Source: Flammula alnicola
Lineage: Eukaryota > Basidiomycota > Agaricomycetes > Agaricales > Strophariaceae
DNA length: 18,593 nt
Assembly (NCBI GenBank): GCA_015499995.1
Contig: JADNRV010000668.1
Span: 1-18,593, forward strand
Direction: 5' to 3'
The translations under genes and the position numbers were made by a program. Positions 10,501 through 18,593 of the stretch are shown here, piece by piece (within the stretch, counting starts at the first letter, position 1; each line of letters opens with the position of its first letter). The notes beneath the pieces are model-generated. The model was given only the letters and a program-made list of their open reading frames with translations. It was not told where the DNA came from and ran no database searches.

Positions 10501-13500
10501 AGAAGGCAGATATAAATCACCTGGGAAACCAAACGAGGCAAGCTGAATCATGGAAGAATCGTACGAGACAGATGCCGTGCCTTCAATGGTGAATACAGCA
10601 CTGGCACTTGCATCTGATGCTAGATAGGAATGAGGGTGTTATTCGAAATGTAGTGTGCAAATTTACGCACAGAAAAACAGATAAGCGGCCTGGACAGTTG
10701 GAGGAACAATCTGCCCTTGCAGATAAAACCCATATCGTGCTCTGAACTCTACCCAGACGTACGTGTCACGCCAAGCATATATATCATAGAAAGAAAGCGC
10801 GTACGGGCACTTCCTTGCAGGGTAATGTCCATGCTGCTCTCGAAGGCTGGGGGACCTGTATCGGCGAAAAAAAAGTATCAGAAAAGAACAGAAACTCAAA
10901 ATCAGCAGATAAAGAGGCGATTATACCCGGACAAGATTCCTCCTGCGAAAATATCGTATAGGTATCCGACCATATAAACTGCCGGGTTGTTGTTGACTTC
11001 GTCTTCACTGTGTTGAGTTTATCCAACCAGCCGGTGAATGTCCCCCACCACCTTCTCGCCAAAGTCTTCTCCTTCCAAAGCCCACGTTCTTGGAGCCAGT
11101 GCTTTCTCTCCGGCGGAGAATCGACGACTGTGTCCCTTCAAATCGAGGTTAAGCGAGGTAGTAGAAGTTTGACAAAAGGACAGACCAGTAATCCGGGAGG
11201 TCAGACGCGTCAACCTAAACAAGATGGCAACAAAGGATGAGCTTTCACAACCACAAATATATTCAAATATACGTACCCTCATATAAACAGGCCCATTTGA
11301 TTCCGGCTGCGTTGTAGAAGTAAAGTGATCTGATCAGTCGCTACTTCGGAGGATATGCGGAAACGGTTACTCACAATGGCTAAAAAGTTATAGTCGAAGT
11401 GCAACGAGTAAACAGACTCCGAAGCCAGTTTGCGCGAATTGTGGAATGTCGGAAGAATGTTCTGGTTAGGGTGGACATCCAAGCTAACAACTCGAGCATA
11501 TGGGCCTCGGCCACAGGATTGAGGCATTTTCACGATGGTGTGCTGGACTTGACCGATAAAGACATGACCGCAGCTAGATGCTGGGTCGTCCATAGATTTT
11601 GAACAGTATGCAAGGACCTATAAAAAATGATATCTCAATCTTGATCGAGGACCACTCCGATGTAAGCACGAGAACCTACTTTCTGTGACTGGTCGCTCGT
11701 TGAATTACAGCCAACAATGACCCAATTAGTTTCAATAGCCAAAGAGGACACTGACGCAGGGTTCGGGCTGTCAATGAAAACCTCTCCGAAGGGAGTGAAT
11801 TCCTCTTCAGTGTCCTCAGAAATTCGGATGCAAACGATTCTCAGTGATGTGCGCACCTGTGGGTTGATTTCCAGCTTCAAGGTCGTCTGGGGCCCCTGAA
11901 TATACAGCTTCCGCTCCTCCCGAATCTGAATGACCCACATCCTGGTCCATATCGACAGTGAAAGTCTCTGAGCCGATGGGCACGTTTGACGGGAAGACAT
12001 CGTCGAATGGAACGGGAATAAAATTCGACCCTATAAAACTTGTTTAGGATTTAACGATCGTGGTAATTTGCCTCCATATTTACCAGCAGGGTCGCAACAA
12101 TACGCCCTTGTTCTTCCCAAACACGGCTGTGATGTGTCGCCTTGAGGATCAGTCACTATAGTTCCGAGTCAGACTTGGATAGAACCGCCAGTAGCATCTC
12201 CCGGAAGAGTTTCGCAAAGGAAAAGTCTTACGGAGCTGAACTTGGCCAGCCTCGCACGCATTATCGAAGCCTATGGATAGATGCGCGTTAGTATACTGAA
12301 TGAAATCAGCAAACTTGGCCCTTATGTACAAAGAGGTGGTGTTCCGACCCATTTACAATTTTCGTATGGGACTGATATTTAAATGTGTCAGAGTATCCTC
12401 GGTGATATCGACGGGAAAGAGCATACGTGGGACCGAACAGCAATACGGTTTTACTTCGCCAAGTGGACATGTCTGTGGGCATTGTTGCTCGAGATCGGCT
12501 TCGTTATCCGCGAAACAATCCGTGATTTGGGAAGAGCTTTGTCCTCTCGTTCCAATGGTGATAAAGTTACTGGGACTATTAGCTCCAGAAGGGCAGCTTG
12601 GTGAATTTGTGCATTCTTGATATTTCTATTTCAATATTAATCCGTAATGATGCAACTTGCATCGACTTACCAAAGAACAGACAGTTCAAATTTAGTTGCT
12701 CGAAGTTCGTCTGGCAGCATAATGCTTGCTCTCCAAGTAGGCATTGGGTCCCGTCACCTGCAGGATCGGTTGCTAGAACCGCTTCTCCTGGGTTGCAAGA
12801 CGGGTTGCACAATATGTCTCCCCCACGCCATTGACATGAAGTTGGGGCATTTCCTGCTGGACAACACAAAAGTGCACGGTTATTTAGAGGGCAAACTTCA
12901 CCCGGTAGGGCAGGATTCGTTGTCACCGAAGCTATGGTGCTGCAGCGAGAATCAATTTTACAAACCAAGCAGAGGAATAGAAACGAGCACGCACACTTGA
13001 CCAAGGCCACAGGACGTCGCTCCACAGGGCGAAACCACGCATTGATCGCCGCTCTCAACGTTCCCAGCAGCGAGTGCAGTGATTTCAGGATACAGATCGG
13101 TCATGGCCGTGTAGCTGGTATCATCCTGATCAACAGACCAGATCATAGTTCCCCCAATACAATGGTCGTTGGCGCTATGTATTTCGTTTAGTAGAATGCG
13201 GCATATATGGAAGTTCCTCTTACTAGTTCATCTTGAGAGCAAAAGAGTCGCCGTCGTCATAGCTGACCCACTGATTTCTGATAGGCGAACGTTAGATCTG
13301 TACGCAGATGCGAACTTGATCAGGAGCTAGATTAAATGAACTCACGAGTCCCAGATAATATATTTTACAGCTGCAACCTCATCAAACACGACCTGGACCG
13401 AGGTACTCTGGAGGATAGATTGTATTTCTGAGAACATCAGAGTCCCAGAGTTGTCGCTGCAAGGACCGGCTATCGGAAGTTGTTTAGCAATAGAATAATC

Positions 13501-15789
13501 TTCGAACATGCTGTAACGGCGCCGCAACACACTCACGATTTCCACCTGAAACCCAAGGACAAGGAGGTTCCGTACAGCTTGGGTCAGCCAGAGTGAATGA
13601 GCGCCCATAGAATCCCATTCCCATGACCTGGAGGTAAATGTGCGTCATTTGCTTATTAAAATTGCAATCGGGAAAGAGCTTACCATCTGCGAAGGACTGA
13701 CACCAATTCTCCAAAACAGCTGAAATGCTTGGTCGATTTCAGTCACTACTAGGATTTCAGCATATAATGGGATTGTGGATAATATGATGTCGTTCACGGT
13801 TCGTGTGGGACCCTAGTACAAATCTGTGGATATTTTCAGTGATGAAGAACGAAGATTTGAGGCAGACTAACCCAATGTACGGCTTCCGATGAGTTGTAAT
13901 TAGATATCAGAGTGTAATTAGATATCAGAGGGAGGTAAGTAAATTTCTCGACTCACATCGACTCCATCCCATGTGCCTTAGATTGACACATTAACATCTT
14001 GGCTGACGAGCAGACCACTGATTGAACATACCATGCAAATCATACGTCCTATTTGAGCATCATCAAATTTTGGTGTTTGAACTAACAGGTTGGACACTCA
14101 CATTACATTTACCCAGTCGGCATGTTGGAGCAAACCTGGGAGGTCAAAGTGTTGAAGATACCAGTAGGAGGATGGTGCAGTGCTAAACAAGACCGTCTCG
14201 CAATCAAACCGCGGTCTCGCCCGAACCCATTTAGAAAGTTAGCACTCACAACGTTAACCCATATCCATGAGGCCCAAATGCGCTCTGTTTACATATATCC
14301 GTTAATTGCGAGCGTTGGTCGACTTCACTTGCACTTCACATAGCACCAAGGTCACGCACCTTGACTGCTTTCATAAAAGAGACGTAGTTTTCTGTGTCCG
14401 CCGGGACACCACCTCGATCAAAAGCACCCGGATACTAAAAATAAATGCAACCGTTAACCTGGGGCTAAATCACGTGAGATGAATGCAACCACATACCTCC
14501 CAGTCGACATCGATTCCGTCAAATCCATAGGTTTCGAGGATTTGGAGAGCAGATACGATAAAAGTTTGCGTGTTTGCGTCAGACGCCACAAGAGAGGAGA
14601 AGATGAATTGAGTCGGTGGATCCTACAATGGTGCAGTGAATTCTTTGAGTATCTTTCTTAAAATGATCACGATTCATGGAGGCACGCGTGTCTAATCACG
14701 CGTTCCAGGACAACAAACGCACATTAAAAGACCACCCGCCAATTGAAAGAAACACCTTTAAAGCAGGAGCATTAGCTTTAAGGTTAGTCGTACGCGACCA
14801 TAGAAGTTCGTCGCCGGCGCTCATAGGTATGATCTCAAAGTTGTTGCCAATCAATGCAAAGGCGAAGTTGACATGAGTTAGGCTGCTGGCGGGAATTTGT
14901 TCAGGAGTAAAAGCTAGGCATGATCTAAAACCTCGATTGTGAGTAGAATGCAGCATACCGAGGATGTCAGCGTCGAGCTTACCGAGTTATCGCCCAACTT
15001 TCGTAGTATCCGATGCGTCGAGCAGTTGCAGACTGTTGATCGCTCCCTGCATAAGTTCTTAAATGAGCATATTGATTCGAGGCTAATATAGACTAACCGC
15101 ATGAAGGAATCGGGGGACCTCCACAGTGCGATTGACAACCGGTTCCACAAAATTCATCTGTGGTCCCGCAGAATCCAAACTAAACCACTAATTAGAGAAG
15201 TGGTGCTTCTAAGATAGAAAAACATACCTGACTGCAACAAACGTTCTTCGTGGCACATTAGCTTATCCCGCAAGTATGGACACATTAAGTTACACGTACC
15301 AAAGGGCACTAAAGACAAAGCCTAGTTTGAGATGGTTGCATAATCTAGATTTTCTAATAGAGACTTACCGTAACGTTTTCTGGGGCGGCATCTGGCCCAC
15401 ATTCTGCAAGTGCGTTACAATTGCTTGTGCAAGGCTGGGAAAAGGAAATCCGTATCATTGGCATATCTGATGAAGTTGCATTTAATCACGACGACTTACC
15501 CTCCTTTTGAAATAGGAGTACAAAATGCCGGTCCAAATCTAAGACGAGGGATGTGATTAGATATGGTGTGCACCGGATGACGAAGGTAGATAGATACTAA
15601 CCCGCAAAATCCTGTATCGCCATTGCAGCATGCTTGATTAGAACAAGGAATATCGGGTGCGCAAGAGCCAACTGGGAGATTCGTGGCATTTGTTGCCTGT
15701 GCACGGGCAACCTCTCTACCGTAGAGTACAATCCATAGCCAACTAATGAGAAGAAGACCGCTCGGAGCTGAAAGAAAAGTTAGGTGCAT
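7547..15789 (-). CDS. Secreted killer-toxin-like GH18 chitinase, about 1,650 residues in about 55 exons
   Basis: This predicted secreted enzyme hydrolyses chitin. It starts at ATG 15789 and stops at TAG 7547-7549. Domain order: signal peptide (core LLLISWLWIVLY, residues 1-30); hevein-like module 1 (about 41-70); module 2 (about 80-120, cut by 9 and 18 base exons); GH18 barrel (about 140-470) with RRIGYYESW, FLSIGGWSF, DGIDVDWE (catalytic Glu, codon at 14497-14499), MTYDLHG, GMGFYGRSF and MIWSVDQDD; cysteine-rich modules (about 500-725, e.g. CQWRGGDILC, CEAGQVQL); then roughly 900 residues matching the C-terminal half of subgroup C chitinases (e.g. CGRGPYARV, EVNNNPAVYMVGYLYD, IYGREHVYELQM). 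Chitinase subunits of yeast killer toxins share the hevein-GH18 plan; no toxin nuclease is present. No LysM is seen inside it. Nearly all junctions keep phase; only the splice near 13000-12890 is unclear. The gene looks intact. The LysM gene at 17199 is its divergent neighbour. Confidence 0.9.
13895..13930. repeat. Perfect 18-base tandem duplication inside a chitinase intron
   Basis: The unit TGTAATTAGATATCAGAG occurs at 13895-13912 and again, identical, at 13913-13930. It lies in the intron between the short exons coding GTWDGVD and PYIG, and lengthens that intron slightly without touching coding sequence. It looks like a recent slippage duplication. Confidence 0.9.
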
Positions 15790-17198
15790 TGAGTAGTCAG
15801 GGCATAATCACATTTTGTCTTATGTTTTAATACTAGCCACGCTTCTCTGAGATGAGCTCGCAATGAGGAAATTGCCGAAGCATCTCTGTTCTCCCTTCAC
15901 TGACACTGTGGTAAATCTAGAGGAATTCCATTTCAGAACGGCGAAGTGATCCATGTGGTACAAAAACACCGTCGTACTAGTCATCTGGTTCAAGATAGAA
16001 GCGTAGAACTCATACCAATTTATTTTGTCCGACAGGAGAGGGAGAAAAGCGAATCCATCTAAATCCGTCGTGTTTAAACGATAACGCATCGTGCAAACGA
16101 TGTACATATGGCTTAAACAGCACATGAAATACAGTAGAAAACGTGCCGTAAGTACACCTTCTGACCGCGCTCAGGCGGACGGTTAACGGGGCGGTTGGTA
16201 CCGTCTCGTAAGTACCGTTGACGCGCTGTCCAGCAAAAACAGGTCCATTAGCTTCCACCGCCCCGGTAGTGCTCATGATACTACAATATTTTACATTACT
16301 GGCGGCCGCTACTTTCTTGGAAGATACGGTATAAAAGTCTACTTAAATTAAAACCGACGCCCCTACTGTAGATATTCTTTGGAATTTAAATACCGTTTGT
16401 GAGTTGGACTGGTGTTGCCGTCAATAACTCGGAGAATGAGCGGGACGGTGAGTGGGCGACTCGCTACTCTCTCGTCTCCTTTAGGATCAGAGCTTTTTTC
16501 GAAGATAAAGTCAAGAGATATATCAAATAATATAGCAGCCTATCAACCGCTATATCCGTGACATTCGGGCGTACGATCTAGCAGCGCTCAGCGCTAAAGG
16601 ACAGGCAAGAAGCACCCCAATTGGGCATGCTTATCATTTGTGTGTCCGCTTTGCCGAAAAAATCCCGCCGCCGTCCCCACTTCGGCAATTTTCTCTAAAA
16701 ATAAAAATTACGCAACACGTGGCAGCACGAACCCACAGAGCCAAATACGCAGGCGGCAGTTCGGCATCAAAATCCACAATGATCTGATGACTGCAACATC
16801 GACCATATTTGAAAGTTCTTTCTTCAGAATAAGAATTCTTCCCTATGCATTGTCACCTACCGACTTTGCGTAATCTTCTGCGTCAAAGTGACTACCCAAC
16901 GACTCGAGTTCTTCGCAGATTTGCATTTCCCGACCGGCTGATTAGGCTCGCACGAGGCACGGACATGTCGTACTAGGCCGCCCCAATTCACGAAGTGGCT
17001 CCATGTGACACTTAAATCTGGAGCTCGTAATGGCGAAGGTGTTCTCCGAGGCGCCGTTTACTTTGTGAATATGTACTGTATCAAAGGAATTCAAAATAAA
17101 GCTACAGTACCGCTCCATCCTTCCCAAAAGGCTGCAGCTTTCTTGGTACGTGGGCCATACATTTCACAACTATCCTGACTCAATTCAGACATACAGCA
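15790..17198. promoter_or_regulatory. Divergent intergenic region shared by the chitinase and LysM genes
   Basis: The two start codons (15789 minus, 17199 plus) point away from each other across 1.4 kb, so this region must hold both promoters. The LysM start has a fair context (CAGCAATGCGA) and the chitinase start reads CTCAATGCAC. A TATAAAAG box on the plus strand at 16330-16337 is too far from the LysM start to be its core promoter unless the leader is long or spliced. I found no convincing symmetrical operator. A possible coding relic lies at 15820-16276, and a weak plus-strand frame at 16640-16873 has no family match. Confidence 0.55.
15820..16276 (-). other. Possible small gene or coding relic within the divergent region
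   Basis: Two overlapping minus-strand frames, 16276-16010 (88 codons, starting MSTTGAVEANGPVFAGQRV) and 16125-15820 (101 codons, including LPLLSDKINWYEFYASILNQ), read like ordinary protein sequence rather than noise. The first begins at an ATG and the second would continue it after a frame change or a small intron. The reading ends only about 30 bases before the chitinase start. I recognise no family. It could be a two-exon gene, a decayed insertion such as a retroelement fragment, or chance. Confidence 0.25.
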
Positions 17199-18593
17199 AT
17201 GCGAACGACTCTAACATGCTTCTTCCTTCTCTATTCAACATGTGGAATGCTAGTGTCGGCATCTAGTGGAGGTTCCTTCGCTCAGAAACTCTACGGTGTT
17301 GGCATTGCACATCAGCGACTTCACAAGTCTCAGATGTTGGATCAGTTGGCAGTAGCGACTTCTGCCGCGCCACCCGTTATGCCTTCGCCAGTCCTAGCCG
17401 CCCCTGCGACGACTTTACAGCTCTACCAAGCTGCTACCCTGCCCACTTCTCCAGCACCTCCAAGTGCGTGCTCAAATGCGTTGACTACTGGTATCAACTG
17501 CAACGCCTCCATCCAGCTCATGAGGTAAGTCAAATTCATGCTTTACAGATTGTTCCTAACATGATGCATTGACAGTGCCAATCCATTTTTCGATTCGGCG
17601 TCGCTTGCATCAATTTGTAACAATGGTTGCACTTCTTCTCTCCAAACCTATCGCTCGAATGTCGTGTCTGCTTGCGGAGGCTACATGCTCCCAGGTCCCA
17701 ACAATATATCCTACGCTCGTAAGTAATTTCAATATCCCATCCATATTATCTCACGATTTGCGTTTAGCCACTGTCGCTGTCGATACAATTGCAGGACCTT
17801 ACCACCAGCAATGTTTGACCGACACGTGAGTCTCACCTTGTTCACCTCTTTCTCATCGCTTCATACATCTCTCAGGTCAAGTGGATCGTTCTGCAATTCT
17901 GTCTTGCCAACCTACAACACTACTTCAGGAATTCTGGGATATCCCAACAATGAGCTCTGCACTCCTTGCGTCTTGGGTAGCTTGCAGGTTTCGCTGGAGA
18001 ATCCATTAAGTTACTCGCCCTCTCTGTTCAGTACACTGCAGACGGCGCTTGGAACGTGTGGCTCGTGAGTTCTTAAATTTCTCGCTCCTTGATCAAATCA
18101 TGTTTTGACGAATAATAAAATCCTATTCTTTCCTAGATCGTTTGATTCATTCAATGTCACCGTGACTGCTTCCCCACCTTTGTCAACGACGGGGCCGGGG
18201 ACAGTTACATCCTCTTCCAATCTGACTTATTCTCCAGCATGCTACATATCCGGTCGAAACATTACGACTTCCGGGACTAACAACACTTGTAACTCTATCG
18301 CTTCGCAATACTCCATTACTCCGGCCGATGTTCAACTCAATAACCCGATTCTGTCGACTCTGAATTGCTCCTCTGGGTTCGGCGCCGGTGTTTCCCTCTG
18401 TATTCCTCAGGTAAGGTGGAATACTATGAAGGAGAATACTTGCCAATTTTAAAATTTAAAATTTCTAGGCGTGTACGCTTTATACCGTCCAAGCCAACCA
18501 AACGTGTCAAGACGTCGTAAACGCGTCAACGATCAAGGTCTGCCGGCCCGAATGTAAATGTGACTTTTACACAGCTGCTAAGGTACCTTCGGC
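17199..18593 (+). CDS. Secreted LysM domain protein, 5' part (partial)
   Basis: The gene starts at ATG 17199 and runs off the right edge. Exons: 17199-17524, 17576-17718, 17768-17825, 17876-18064, 18137-18410 and 18469 onward; all five introns are 49-72 bases with GT-AG ends and correct phase. A signal peptide (FFLLYSTCGMLVSA) is followed by a Pro/Ala/Thr/Ser-rich linker, then a cysteine-rich N-terminal domain (CNNGCTSSLQTY, CTPCVLGSLQ) typical of fungal multi-LysM proteins. From exon 5 a LysM-like module follows (CNSIASQYSITPADVQLNNP, ending VSLCIPQ), and exon 6 begins another (CTLYTVQANQTCQDVV). LysM modules bind chitin oligomers; the protein should act outside the cell or at the wall. Near 18535-18575 there may be one more short intron. 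Its head-to-head position with the chitinase suggests shared regulation. Confidence 0.85.

Noticed and set aside
10784..11062. Open minus frame including a tryptophan-rich stretch (RRWWGTFTGWLDKL) that looks like coding sequence
   Set aside because: Reading through it breaks the frame of the next conserved segment. Treating it as an intron from AG/gtggtg to acacag restores the family pattern, so it is most likely intronic.
7547..15789. Chitinase as a pseudogene because no frame stays open for long
   Set aside because: Nearly all apparent frame changes are resolved by short GT-AG introns that rejoin conserved family segments, and the active site and stop codon are in place.
16330..16337. TATAAAAG as the LysM core promoter
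   Set aside because: It is about 860 bases upstream of the start codon, too far for a core promoter without evidence of a long or spliced leader.
1..18593. CRISPR arrays, bacterial operons, tRNA or rRNA genes and transposon terminal repeats
   Set aside because: No regularly spaced repeats, structured RNA signatures or terminal inverted repeats with flanking duplications were seen by eye.

Overview
The window looks like nuclear DNA from a filamentous basidiomycete, probably an Agaricomycete. Its genes are cut by many 45-70 base GT-AG introns, the exons are often only tens of bases long, and the 351-1829 relic belongs to a membrane protein family I know from mushroom genomes. There is no sign of operons, ribosome binding sites or bacterial genes. 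All exon models were made by eye from splice signals, phase and protein family patterns; there was no transcript evidence or database search.

Layout from left to right. (1) Bases 2-160 probably hold the last codons of a plus-strand gene that enters from the left. (2) Bases 351-1829, minus strand, hold a relic of an uncharacterised multi-pass membrane protein, broken by at least five single-base frame changes. (3) Bases 2179-5253, minus strand, hold an intact eight-exon gene for a protein of about 896 residues that I do not recognise; two basic clusters suggest it may be nuclear. (4) Bases 5254-7546 hold no convincing gene apart from one weak 153-codon reading frame. (5) Bases 7547-15789, minus strand, are one very large gene in about 55 exons for a secreted chitinase of about 1,650 residues. 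It has a signal peptide, two hevein-like chitin-binding modules, a GH18 catalytic domain with an intact active site, cysteine-rich modules and a long C-terminal region of the kind found in fungal killer-toxin-like (subgroup C) chitinases. (6) Bases 15790-17198 are the divergent intergenic region, with a possible coding relic inside. (7) Bases 17199-18593, plus strand, are the first six exons of a secreted LysM protein cut off by the window edge.

The main biological unit is the divergent pair in (5) to (7). A chitinase that can attack chitin walls lies head to head with a secreted chitin-binding LysM protein. Pairing of subgroup C chitinases with LysM proteins is known from ascomycetes, where it is linked to hyphal antagonism and self-protection; a shared role here is an inference from position and domains. 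The other striking points are the extreme splitting of the chitinase gene, including 9, 11 and 18 base exons, and the localised decay of the membrane protein gene beside intact neighbours.
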